Assembly (NCBI GenBank): GCA_038087015.1
Contig: JASBNA010000050.1
Coordinates: 186,001-250,000, forward strand
Direction of reading: 5' to 3'
DNA length: 64,000 bases
Source of the DNA: Cerrena zonata
Lineage: Eukaryota; Basidiomycota; Agaricomycetes; Polyporales; Cerrenaceae
Shown: piece by piece, positions 49,511 through 61,874 of the stretch
Position numbering within the stretch: the first letter of the stretch is position 1
Layout: each line of letters starts with the position of its first letter
Made by a program: the position numbers and the translations under genes
The notes under the pieces: generated by a model
The model's database searches: none
The model's input: the letters and a program-made list of their open reading frames with translations, nothing else
What the model was told of the DNA's origin: nothing

Positions 49511-50075
49511 CAGGTATAGTCCTAAACTTCTTCGCGTTCGCTTCGCTGACAACGATGGTACCCGTGCCTGTGGCAGCCGTACAAGTTATGTTGTAAGCAT
49601 CAATTCAATCCATCCCAAGCTGAATCTCTACAGGCAAGTGGAGATCCACGACCCAACATTTATGCTTGAACTCGTAGCCTAAGATGTCGAAAGCCACGTC
49701 CACCCAACCAAATACCTCCATTGGTGGTCCAAGCATTCCTTGCAGAGTTACCCTGTCAATACCTGGTCGTAAAGGGGTCATCTCGTGTACTAATCCGCAT
49801 AACCTGGTGAATCGAAAATCGATGATGGAATGTGAGGATCCTGTTGACAATTGGGCGCGAGTATTGGGGGAGCAGAGAGGGTGCACGGAGGCGGGGAATC
49901 CCATGCTGACGGATTTGAGGCGCGGGTCGTCATCTTCCCACATTGTTATGAAGCCTCCAATGGAGCCCTGTACCATAATAGGTGGCCCAGTGGCAGCACG
50001 GAGCAGCGGTAAGCGTGAGGCAATAATTTCCGCCTCACGAGCGACGTTATGTGTTCCTTGGCTTCTTCCTAACAT
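49511..50075 (-). pseudogene. Array copy 3, nonsense codon in the LG-x-D-W motif
   Basis: From ATG at 50075 (MLGRSQGTHN) the frame is open through SRLPLLRAATGPP, GFPASVHPL, SIIDFRFTRLCGL, VFGWVDVAFD and VEIQLGMD. It then meets TGA at 49605-49607, exactly where the other copies have Trp. Past the stop the same frame continues with family sequence (IDAY..., ATGTGTIVV, NAKKFRT) and runs into the AT microsatellite. There is no Gly/Arg tract at the N-terminus. Confidence 0.75.
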
Positions 50076-50679
50076 TGTTGAGTCGATGACTGAGGAGATT
50101 AATGGCGGTTTCACTGGAAGAGAAAACCTGGAGAAGGAGTAGTGCAGGTTTATGTTATGTATGCGACGTATTGCCGTAGACTCGTATGTTGTGGCAGTAA
50201 GCTTTGACGTAAATTCAATAATTCGATGTCGTGAATCTGCATCATCCCGATAGTCGCGCAGAATGAGAGGTACAATGTGACCTGAGTTTCAAACCAGGGG
50301 AAACCTAGAAAGTGTGATCCTGTTTAGGAGGAGATGCGTTAGTACACTTTTAGCTACACTGGCGGAAAAGGGACGCCGAAGGGTGAGATATACTACTGTT
50401 AGAAGCGGGAAAATGCGTGCATCTCCACAGCAAATAATACTGTAATTCATGACCGAGTCGAAAATGTTAATGTCAGAATGCTCTTCCATGAGTAATATGG
50501 CTTCACGTAGCAATCTGATGTAATCACATTTGATCTATGACGTTTACGTCCAAGAACATGAGGAGTAACATAGATGTAGGATTATCTGGCACTGAAAGTA
50601 ACAAAGGAACACAGTGAATGGTTTAGATAGTGCTCAATCAAAGTCTTCGCAACGTACGGTAAATGTTTACGTGATCGCA
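50076..50679. other. Spacer between array copies 3 and 4
   Basis: No supported gene. Confidence 0.5.
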
Positions 50680-51240
50680 TATGTATCTTGTAGCTTCCTT
50701 CTTCGCGTCTGCGCTCTGGAGAAGAACATTGCCGATCCCAGGAGCAAACATCAAGGTGAGCTCGAATGCACTCGCCAAGTCATTTCCGAGTTGTATTTCC
50801 ACGGGTAGATCCATCCTAGTGACCCAGCACTTGTGTTTGAACTCGTAACCCAATGCGTCAAAGAGTACTTCCACATAGCCAAGGGCACCCAGCTGATGTC
50901 TGCCATATACGTCTCGTAGCATCACCTTGTCAATCCTGGGTCGAAGCGGGACCATTTGATGCAAAAGCCCAGCTAGTCTGACGAAACGAAAGTCGATAAG
51001 GGATTGTGTGGATGTTGTTGAAAAAAGCCACGAGAATTCGAGAGACGAAGAGGGTGCACGGAGACAGGAAATCCCATGCTGACGGCCTTGAGACGGGGAT
51101 CATTATCCTCACTGATGATTCATCCCGCCAACAATAACGCCCGACACTTCAAGCGGTGGCCATGTCGCAGGACGGAGAAGGGGTAGACGTCGCGAAGCAT
51201 GCTCTTCATCGTCAATTAGGTCTCAGCAGGAGCTGTGTTT
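50680..51240 (-). pseudogene. Array copy 4, several frameshifts
   Basis: Family pieces occur in order but in different frames: RRLPLLRPATWPP, then a stop after GGMNHQ; AVSMGFPVSVHPLR; a frame change in the next 40 bases; SLIDFRFVRLAGLLHQM, GYVEVLFDALGYEFKHKCWV, PVEIQLGNDLASAF and ADAKK. The Trp of the LG-x-D-W motif is Leu. Confidence 0.75.
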
Positions 51241-51637
51241 AAGAAGTGTGAGTGCATTACTGCCATACACAAGTGAATCATAGTCCCCTCGGACTCTTTG
51301 CTCTCAACCTTGACCCGACATAGAGTGATCTGTCCGTTGTAGCTAGTGAGTTAAGAGACAGAGGGAAGTGATGGTTAAGGCCAAGTTAAGACTGTGATCT
51401 CATGCACTCCAATATTGACATCGAGGAAATACAATCTGAAGAAAGTATTTCCGGGTTTAATCTTAGCCACCTTCCATAAAGGGAAGCGGTGCTAATATTT
51501 AATCTCCGATTGTCGAGAATTATCTACGTAGATAACCCTAAAGATGGGTTTTCCCGTTCATCCTTACCTTTACTCCAACGACCTACGAACTCTCTACATT
51601 AATATTCGCATCCTGCACAACGTATGCATCTATCACT
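51241..51637. other. Upstream region of the LDB17-like gene
   Basis: Contains the divergent upstream parts of array copy 4 and the LDB17-like gene. Nothing else seen. Confidence 0.5.
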
Positions 51638-54065
51638 ATGGATGTTTTCGGGGCAGTATATATCATAGAGAATGCCCAACAGTTCTGGTCTGGTGAGTCC
51701 TGAAGTACATTAAATCGAATTATATGCTGAACAGTTGATCTAGAGTTAGAGGAAATACTCCACATACCTCAAGACAGTACCCTATTACGATTGGATTCAA
51801 CTTTACGAAGTTTCATTTCGCTATGTGCATCATATCATGGTGAGTATGGCCACGGATACTCGACCGGATTGAGTCTAACCTGGCTGGTGGCAGAAACTTA
51901 CCTGCAAAGCCCTCTTCAACTCGAACATTCGTGTAACCTCCTCATGGCCTCGGAATTGTTCATATTCCACTCGGAAAGGATGTGTGATCTGTCATTGCAG
52001 GACGCAGAGCAGGTACGTCATGTCTACCCATGTCTGAGCATGTCCAAGCTAAATGCACACGATCGACAGACCACCGATCCGCATTCCCAATTAATCATCT
52101 ATAATATCCTTCTCGCCTTTGGCAGACGAAATCAAGGCTTCCTTCGCTCTCATAAGAGGTGGAAACCGCTCTTGCCATTGCTTATGGACCACGTCAGACT
52201 GGAAATCGATCCGGACATTGATGATACGTTTAGCGGCGGCTCAGTAACAAGCTCAAGCTCGGGCGGATACCGCGGGATTGGTGTACCAATCGAAGTCAAG
52301 CTCCGGACGCTCTCTGTACGCCTCCTGTATGAAGTATGCAGAGTGCAGAAGCTGTCTTTGAACGATTTGAGTAAATCATCGCTATTTATTTACCATCTTT
52401 AGACTGCTCTGACATATACGCCACAGATCTTTTTGACGACTCTTTTATTGAGCATTTATTCGAGTTAGTTGAGCAGACTCGAGATCAACAAGACGAGTCA
52501 TTCAACTACTCTGTGATCAAACTACTAGTACGTCCTTTCCTTCCTGCGTTGAGTTCACACCTACATGATGAGGCGTAAGATTAGGTCGCCCTGAACGAAC
52601 AATTCATGGTTGCCTCATTGCACCCAGAGACGCCTCGGCCGGACGCCAAGTTTTCTAGGGATGGGCACACACCTGACTCGCGCAATCGTGTGCTCCGTAT
52701 CCTCATGTCCCGCCTCGGCTCGAGTATGACGTTTGGTGAGAATCTCATCTTTATGCTGAATAGAGCCGGTAAGTGTTTTACTATTTTCTGGGACGATTTC
52801 TTGCTCACGAGATTGTAAGACCGCACACCTGAGGATCTGGTCATGCAGTTGTTGGTTTTGAAGCTCCTATATCTTCTGTTCAACACGAAGGATACAGCGG
52901 AATATTTCTACACGAATGATCTTTGTGTCCTTGTAGATGTCTTTCTTCGAGAGATCCTTAACCTGGATGAAGATAATGAATCAGTGAGTCGCCTTTCCTA
53001 ACTCTCCACATCCTTGCTAATTTTTTTGCAGTTACGACATACTTATCTCAGGGTTCTCCATCCCCTCCTGACCAAAACCCAACTTCGTTCCATGCCATAC
53101 AAACGTCCCCCAAATCGTACGTGTTCTTGAATCATTAATGGAACACGAGAAAATTCGAGAGGTCAATGCCACAACCAAACGACTCGTTCAACGATGTCTC
53201 GGTGGCGATTGGTGCGTTCAATTCCGAAAGGTTGGTTCAGGGTCGGATAGGAGCGACGAACGGCGAGTTCATAGTCCCGGATTTGACGTCATGTCTGTCA
53301 CCTCTGCTCCTCAACCAAGTAGCAGCCGACTCGAAACGTCCTCTCCAGAGGATAAGGTCAAAAACAAGACCCTTGAAGTCAAGTCGTAGCGCGGAAAACC
53401 TCAAGTCTAAACATCACAGACATCGATCAGGTCAACTGGCGGAAGCATTGCATCATGGTAATGCAAGTTCAACAAGTCTCCCTCGTATCGCTGCAGCCGC
53501 GGTACCTCACTCAAGTCTGGCAGCACCTAGACCACGGCGGGATCGTGCAGAGTCTGTCAACGAGATAGCCACAGCATCTGCGCAAGAACGCAAAACATCT
53601 CTTTTGGACGAGACAACTGCATTTACAGCAGAACCGGAAGGTGCATCTGATAGTGTCTGTGCACCAGCAATACGCGTCTTGTCAGCTTCCGCTGGGTCGC
53701 TTGACGTCTCGGAATCACCGATATCCTCTACACCAATACATACACATCCCCATTCAGCACCTCACTCACCTGTGCCTCGAAGATCGGCGCCGCCTCCGCC
53801 CAAACGTCGGAAACCGCCAGCAATCCCCGCGCACGCAAGAGCGGGAACGACGATGACGGGGCTGACGAGCTCGGCGTCACAACCTGTCCTTAGCCCTCTT
53901 GGTTCAGAGGCACGGAAGGCCTGCTCCATATTAGCGGGGGAGGACTTTGACATTGTTCGTTTCCGGACGAATGCATTCTTTGAAAATTCTACTACCCGTT
54001 TAATGGCAAACATAGATACCCCAACATACTTGATCGCATGCAGCATTTTTTTTCCGATTAGTTAG
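51638..54065 (+). CDS. LDB17: LDB17/SPIN90-like protein
   Basis: Multi-exon; first exons 51638-51692, 51744-51840 and from 51896. The start is MDVFGAVYIIENAQQFWS. The Ldb17/SPIN90 leucine-rich domain is clear in order: LDSTLRSFISLCASYH, FGRRNQGFLRSHKRWKPLLP, TLSVRLLYEVCRVQKLS, DLFDDSFIEHLFELVEQTRD, ALNEQFMVASLHP, MSRLGSSMTFGENLIFMLNRA, FNTKDTAEYFYTNDLCVLVD, HPLLTKTQLRSMPYKRPPN and RLVQRCLGGDWCVQF. The C-terminal exon is disordered with SRSAENLKS and a Pro-rich PPPPKRRKPPAIP, a typical SH3 ligand. Known relatives act at cortical actin patches and in endocytosis. The exon before the C-terminal tail could not be joined with certainty, and the last 40 residues look atypical. Confidence 0.85.
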
Positions 54066-54400
54066 AAATGTAGCTACATAAGCAGCTACATAATGACAAT
54101 TTTCAATGGTCAGAAATTTTAGGAAGAGTAATCTGGTTTAGAGCTGACCAAGTTGAGCGTGGCGCCAAGAATATTGGCTCAATCCTGGCGTGGGCAACTC
54201 TTTTGTCGGAGTATGAATCGAGAGTTGGCAAGCAACACTACGTCAGAGGGATATTGAAACCCCGCTAGGGAGGGCAAAAGACGCCGAGGGGCCGAGAGGT
54301 TGGGATGTGGGCAGCTCAGCCCTACCACTTTTACGTTTGCACCACCACCAACTTCATCCCTCCGTCCTCGTTGTCGGCATCGACAACCACAGTCCTCACC
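54066..54400. other. Spacer before FKS1
   Basis: 335 bp, containing the FKS1 promoter. No TATA box is obvious. Confidence 0.5.
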
Positions 54401-57400
54401 ATGGCTGGTCGTCCAGACCCAAGAAGCCAGGAGGGCCCGTACACATCTCCCTCGCCGTCCTCAGACCCCCACGATCCCTTCAGCAATTCTCAAGAGCGAG
54501 GCTATTACGATAACGACTCTGAACATAACGACTATGGCCGCCGTGACACCTACACCTCTGACAGCAGCCAGCATGGCATTACCGACGAAGATCGCTACTA
54601 CGACCACCATGGTGCATATGACCCGTACGGTCGTGAGTTGTTTCCTTTTCGTTCTTCTGCGCTTAATTTACACCACGGGCAGCACAACCCGACACAGACT
54701 CAGACGTCGATGTCTACGGGCAGAAGTACGCTCCTTCCGCGGAATCGCTTGGACCCCCGCGAGTAGGCATCTCCGAGTCGTCAACACCTACTTTCATCGA
54801 GCATGGGCCTGCAGGAGCCCGCGAGGCGTATCCAGCTTGGAGTTCAGAGCGCCAGATACCGCTGTCGAAAGAAGAAATAGAAGACATATTCCTCGATCTC
54901 ACACAGAAATTTGGTTTTCAACGGGATTCAATGCGTAACATGGTACGTCTCTCAGCTGGTTGCTATACACGAGGTTTGGTCATGTAACAAATTCATATAG
55001 TTCGATTTCACTATGCAACTCCTCGATAGCCGTGCTTCGCGCATGTCCCCCAATCAAGCGCTTCTCACCCTACATGCAGACTATATCGGCGGGCAACATG
55101 CGAACTATCGTAAATGGTACTTTGCTGCGCAGCTCGACCTCGACGACGCTGTTGGTCACACGCAGAATCCCGGTTTGCAGCGCTTGAAGTCTATCAAAGG
55201 CCGGGGACCGAAGAACGTACACGAAAAGTCCCTGAACAGTGCGCTAGACCGGTGGAGGCAAGCAATGAACAACATGAGCCAGTACGATCGCATGCGGCAA
55301 ATTGCACTCTACTTGCTTCTTTGGGGCGAGGCGGCACAGGTTCGGTTTGTACCAGAATGTCTGTGCTTCATCTTCAAGTGCGCAGACGACTACTATCGGT
55401 CACCGGAGTGCCAGAACAGGATTGATCCTGTCCCGGAGGGTCTCTACTTGCGCACAGTGATCAAGCCGCTATACCGATTTATTCGTGACCAGGGCTATGA
55501 AGTCGTTGATGGCAAGTTTGTCAGGCGGGAAAAGGATCACGATGCCATCATTGGATATGACGATGTCAACCAATTGTTCTGGTATCCCGAGGGAATTGCT
55601 CGTATCACCCTCAATGACAAGGTATGATTTGACCGTTGAAGTGCTTATTCACATCTCATGTGCTTCCAGACCCGTCTCGTAGACATTGCGCCGGCTCAAC
55701 GCTTTATGAAGTTTGATCGGATCGACTGGAACCGTGCGTTCTTCAAGACGTACTATGAGAAACGATCATTCGGTCACTGGCTGGTAAACTTCAACCGGAT
55801 ATGGGTCATTCATATTGCTTTGTACTGGTTCTACACAGCGTACAACTCCCCAACTATCTACAATGGCGACAATTCGACTGCCATGCGATGGTCTGCAACT
55901 GCACTTGGTGGTGCAGTCGCCACAGTCATCATGATCGCAGCCACACTGGCAGAATTCTCGTACATCCCCACTACTTGGAATAACACCTCACATCTTACTC
56001 GACGACTTCTGTTCCTTGCGGTTACTCTAGGTCTGACGGCTGGTCCAACGTTCTACATCGCTATTGCGGAGAGTTCCTCTCCCGGTGGTTCCCTTGCCCT
56101 TATCTCGGTATCGTGCAGTTCTTCATCTCGGTTGTTGCGACTCTTCTGTTTGCCATCTTGCCAAGCGGACGGATGTTCGGTGATCGAGTAGCCGGAAAGT
56201 CTCGAAAGTATCTCGCCAGTCAAACCTTTACTGCGAGTTATCCTTCACTGAAACCATCGGCTCGTATTGCCTCAGTCCTTCTTTGGGTTCTTGTATTCGG
56301 ATGCAAATTCACGGAGTCCTACTTCTTCCTCACCCAAGGATTCCGCAACCCAATCCGGGTGATGGTACACATGCAAGTCCGGGGATGTAACGACAAGTTC
56401 TTCGGCGATGCTCTCTGTAGGAACCAGGCTGCCTTTACGCTCACGATCATGTATCTCATGGATCTCGTCCTCTTCTTCCTGGATACTTTCTTGTGGTGGA
56501 TTATCTGGAACACTGTTTTCAGTATCGCCCGCTCTTTCGCACTTGGTTTATCGATTTGGACTCCATGGAAAGATATTTACACTCGCTTGCCGAAACGTAT
56601 CTATGCGAAGCTATTGGCTACTGGAGATATGGAAGTTCGTTATAAACCGAAGGTGCGTACATTGTACCAAAGATATTCCGGACGTGTGAATGCTCATGCT
56701 GCGCGCTAGGTCCTCGTCTCTCAAATTTGGAATGCTATTATCATTTCGATGTATCGGGAACATTTACTCTCTATCGACCACGTCCAGAAATTGCTCTATC
56801 ATCAAGTCGACGCCGGTCAAGATGGTCGTAGAAGTCTTCGTGCGCCACCGTTTTTCATCTCACAGAGTGACAAGGGACTGCAAGGAGAATTCTTCCCACC
56901 GGGTAGTGAAGCAGAACGACGAATTTCATTCTTTGCGCAGTCGCTCACCACTGCTATTCCTGCTCCCCTTCCCGTGGATGCTATGCCCACTTTCACCGTG
57001 TTGACACCGCATTACAGCGAAAAGGTACGTCATCACGTTTCCGTCAAACAGTGAATAAGTTCTCATGATTTACCCCGTCTAGATTCTCCTATCGTTACGT
57101 GAGATCATTCGTGAAGAGGACCAGAATACCCGGGTTACACTTTTGGAGTATCTCAAGCAGTTGCACCATGTTGAATGGGAGAACTTCGTCAAGGACACGA
57201 AGATTCTTGCCGAGGAGTCTGACATGTACAATGGTCCCAGCCCATTCGGCGCTACCGACGAGAAAGGTCAATCCAAGACTGACGACCTTCCATTCTACTG
57301 CATTGGTTTCAAGAGCGCGGCACCCGAATTCACTCTCCGTACCCGTATCTGGGCCTCCCTCCGTGCACAGACTCTATACCGAACAGTATCCGGTATGATG

Positions 57401-60399
57401 AACTACGCCAAGGCCATCAAGTTACTCTACCGTGTCGAGAACCCAGAAGTTGTCCAACTCTTCGGTGGAAACACTGACAAGCTCGAACGCGAGTTGGAAC
57501 GCATGGCACGACGCAAGTTCAAGTTTGTCGTTTCCATGCAGAGGTATTCGAAGTTCAGCAGAGAGGAACAGGAAAACGCGGAGTTCTTGCTTCGTGCTTA
57601 TCCCGATCTTCAAATCGCCTACTTGGAGGAGGAGCCGCCTCGCAAGGAAGGTGGCGACCCTCGTCTGTTCTCTGCTCTCATCGATGGTCACTCTGAGTTC
57701 ATTCCTGATACTGGTCGCCGACGTCCCAAATTCCGTATCGAACTTCCTGGTAATCCCATTCTCGGTGACGGTAAATCGGATAACCAAAACCATGCTATTA
57801 TTTTCTACCGTGGTGAATACTTGCAACTCATCGATGCCAATCAAGACAACTACCTCGAGGAATGTCTCAAGATCCGTAACGTCCTCGGAGAATTCGAAGA
57901 GTACGCCGTCTCCAGCCAAAGCCCGTATGCTCAATGGGGCCAAAAGGATTTCAAGAAGGCTCCTGTCGCTATCGTTGGTGCTCGTGAATACATCTTCTCT
58001 GAGAATATCGGTATTCTTGGTGACTTGGCTGCCGGAAAAGAACAAACATTCGGTACTCTCGCTGCTCGTTCGCTCGCATGGATTGGCGGTAAACTTCACT
58101 ATGGTCACCCTGATTTCTTGAACGCAATCTACATGACCACTCGTGGTGGTGTGTCGAAGGCTCAGAAGGGTCTGCATCTCAATGAAGATATTTATGCCGG
58201 TATGAACGCCTTCGGTCGTGGTGGACTCATCAAGCATACGGAGTATTACCAGTGCGGAAAAGGTCGTGACCTTGGTTTCGGTACCATTCTCAACTTCCAG
58301 ACCAAGATCGGTACTGGTATGGGTGAACAAATGCTCAGTCGAGAGTACTACTACCTCGGAACTCAACTCCCCATCGATCGTTTCCTTACGTTCTACTACG
58401 GTCACCCTGGATTCCAAATCAACAACATGATGGTCATTCTTTCGGTTCAGGTCTTCGTCTTGACCAGTATGTCTATCTTTAGTTTTCTATCCTTCCATGT
58501 GCTGACCATTTCAAAGTGGTATTTTTGGGTACCCTCAAGGGCCAGCTGACGATTTGCGAATACACGTCCACTGGGGAGTTCATTGGAGTACCTGGCTGTT
58601 ACAACCTCGTCCCCGTCTTCTCCTGGATCGATCGTAGTATTATCAGTATCTTCCTTGTCTTCATGATTGCTTTCTTGCCTCTTTTCCTACAAGGTACGTT
58701 ATTTCGAGCTTCAAGTATCCGAAACGCAGGTATTGACCCTCGGCGTGTACAGAACTTGTGGAGCGTGGAACTGGAAAAGCCATACTGCGTTTAATGAAGC
58801 ATTTCGGCTCAGCATCGCCGGCCTTCGAAGTCTTCTCAACTCAAATCTCCTCTCACTCCATCATGAGCAATCTCACCTTTGGTGGTGCACGTTACATTGC
58901 CACCGGACGTGGCTTCGCTACCACGAGGAACTCGTTCTGCATCCTGTTCTCGCGGTTTGCCGGTCCGAGTATCTATCTCGGAATGAGGACCTTGGTTATG
59001 TTGCTCTACGTCACGTTGACATTGTGGACAGGCTGGGTCATCTACTTCTGGGTGTCCATCTTATCGCTGTGTATCGCGCCGTTCTTGTTCAACCCACATC
59101 AATTCTCCGCTGCAGACTTCATTGTTGATTACAGGTATGTGATTCTGAACTAACTAGGCGTATCTTTCCCCCGAAACTTACTTTTGTTTACAGGGAGTTT
59201 TTGAGATGGATGAACCGCGGTAACTCACGTACACACAAGAACTCATGGATTGGCTACTGTCGTTTGTCGAGGACGATGATTACTGGTTACAAGAAGAAGC
59301 GATTGGGTCATCCTTCGGAGAAGCTTTCTGGTGATGTTCCCCGTGCCCGCTGGCGCGCCGTCATTTTCTCGGAAATCGTCCTCCCTGTGGTCATGGCTAT
59401 TCTCTTCGTCATCGCCTACATGTTCGTCAAGTCCTTCCCTGACCGAGATGGAAAGCAACCGCCCAGTCCTCTTATTCGTATCGCCGTTGTGTCCCTTGGT
59501 CCTATCGTTTGGAATGCTGCCGTTTTGCTCATCCAATTCCTCTTCTCACTCTTCCTTGGACCAATGCTCAATGCGTCGTTCCCTATTTTTGGTTCCACTA
59601 TGGCCTTCATCGCTCATTCCCTTGGTGTCGTTGGTATGATCGCGTTCTTCGAGTTCCTTGTGAGGTTCCACCCCCGTTCAGTGCTAGGAATGGCCACTAA
59701 CGTATTGTATTAATTTTAGTGGTTCCTTGAACTCTGGAATGTCGCGCACGCCGTTCTTGGTCTCATTGCCGTCATTTTCATCCAGCGTGCCGTCCACAAG
59801 ATCCTCATCTCCGTCTTCTTGTCAAGAGAGTTCAAACACGATGAGACGAACTTGGCTTGGTGGACTGGCAAGTGGTACGGACGAGGTCTCGGAAACCATG
59901 CCATGTCACAACCTGCGCGAGAGTTTGTCGTCAAGACTATCGAGTTATCATTATGGAGTTCAGACTTCCTCATCGGCCACTTCTTGCTTTTCATCCTCAC
60001 CCCGCCGATTCTGATACCCTACTTTGACCGATTGCACTCGATTCTACTCTGTAAGTCGTCAGAACTTTGCTGTGTGACGATCGTCTAACCTGTTTTTGCA
60101 GTCTGGTTGCGACCTTCGAAGCAAATCCGTGCACCTCTGTATTCACTCAAGCAAAAGCGACAGCGTCGCTGGATTGTAAGCATCTATTATATTAAATGAA
60201 GGATTACGGCTTACAGGGTCTACAGGTAATTAAGTATGGCATAATTTACGCGCTCTCTATCATAATATTTGGGGCGTTGGTTGCAATTCGTGAGTCTCTT
60301 CGCCATCATTCCTCGACTTTATCTCATATACTTCTCATTGTAGCACTCGTATTCCGCACCCACTTGCATATGAGCTGCGGCATTTGCCAGGACATATGA
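54401..60399 (+). CDS. FKS1: 1,3-beta-glucan synthase catalytic subunit (GT48), one frameshift in this sequence
   Basis: Makes the main cell-wall glucan from UDP-glucose at the plasma membrane. Thirteen exons, beginning CACC-ATG ([12 protein letters not shown]) and ending MSCGICQDI. In order: Tyr/Asp-rich N-terminus; FKS1_dom1 ([40 protein letters not shown]); first helix block; the GT48 core in a long exon 57084-58466 ([70 protein letters not shown]); second helix block. Exon 55670-56652 changes frame near 56,104: GGSLALI must join LGIVQFF in another frame, as if one C were missing. No intron explains it. The next exons are intact, so I treat it as a gene with a probable base error. Upstream neighbour LDB17 runs in the same direction. 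Confidence 0.93.
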
Positions 60400-61874
60400 A
60401 CGGACACTTCTTAGCATACGATATATCCTTACAATAGACTATTAACAATTGTACGCTTTCTCACAGTCAACATAACGCAGACGGACTATATAACTCCTCA
60501 TTTTCCACCTTTTTTCCATTTTACGTCGTTGATAGCTACCCCACCATGGACTTACATGCTTTTGCCTTGATTTTTTCTTGTTCTATTAGCTAGTTATCAT
60601 TTCGTACCATCACGACATTCCTGCGAATACACATTTATTCAGGATGTCAGTGTTAGTGACTTCCGAGGAGGAATTACCGAAAATGGCAAGGTCATTGAGA
60701 TCAAACATTGACAAATTATGGAAAGAGTTCTTGCCATTGAACGTCATTGAGTACTGCTCGCATCACCCTTCTCGAAGCCCTCTACCATCCTCAGACATGA
60801 CTGCCGCTTTACTCCCCCTACTGCCATGCAAACGGATGTTAGTGTGTACAGACAATATGACCGCATAGGGCAAAACTGGCCGTCTTATTGCCAGCCCTCC
60901 CATGCTACCATCTAGACACAATGCAATTCAACTGCAGGGTGGTAACACCTCGCTTATGATCAACATGGGAATTCAGTAACTCGCAGAGCCTGAGGTATTT
61001 GAAGGAGAGAACCCTCGATCAGGATTATGAACTTCGACGTCTGATACATTACGTGGTCTAGGTCCGTATGTTTTATTTACTTGAATAATGAGAGGTTGAA
61101 ACGTACAATAAACTGGATTCTCGTACGTATCATCTGATGTTGATATGTACGTGCAGAATACAATGGCAAACTGATAAAGGCGCTTCATGTTCCGGTAATG
61201 AGCGCATAACAGGTCAGGGGAGCTTTCTTCATAGTTTTACTCCTCTGTAAGATGTGCGTTCGTACTATAACTCTTACCCCAAAATCATTAAACTCATCAT
61301 TGCTACTAGGTCACTTCAGCAGACTGGGATAACCTCAGAAAAAGCTTGAGATGCTCGAGCTGAGGAAAGATATGATTGGATTCTATCGCTTCAGTGACGC
61401 TTCTGCCGCGACCGTTCCCAGTTGCAGATGACCAGGTACTGTGAGTTGCAGTCATGGGAAGTATGTGACCAGGAAATCGGTACGGTGTATTGAGCTCGGC
61501 GGTAATCGATGCCAGCATCGTCATCTGCGTGGCAGAATGGGGTATAGCCAGCATGGATAACACGTGTTGTACATGCCAGGTTAGGCCAGCGACCACGCCT
61601 TTTCAACGCTCTTGACGTTCATATCTGAGCGAATACAAGACAAAGACCGTAGATCTCTCACATTCGACCATCTCACTGGGTATGTTATCTTGGAGCTTGC
61701 AATCGCAGCTCCATAGCTGCGTCGGTCAGGACGCCCGTCTTTGACACTGCGGCTAGTTGACACCTGTATTATGTCTTCAACCTCGTTCAGACGCATGATG
61801 GATGACTTTGACGAGCAACAGCGGTAAGCGCGATTCCCCTTGAACAATCACCGCTAGGGTTGATCTTCAAAACC
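60400..61874. other. 1.5-kb intergenic region
   Basis: Contains the FKS1 3' flank and several ORFs below 100 codons on both strands. None has a recognisable motif or a convincing exon partner. Confidence 0.5.

Noticed and set aside
56060..56136. An intron from GTGGTT to GTGCAG in FKS1 to explain the frame change
   Set aside because: It leaves the wrong phase and removes residues that are conserved in the family.
57422..58417. 331-codon ORF on the - strand inside FKS1
   Set aside because: It is antisense to the conserved GT48 core, whose codon bias keeps the opposite strand open; it has no motif of its own.
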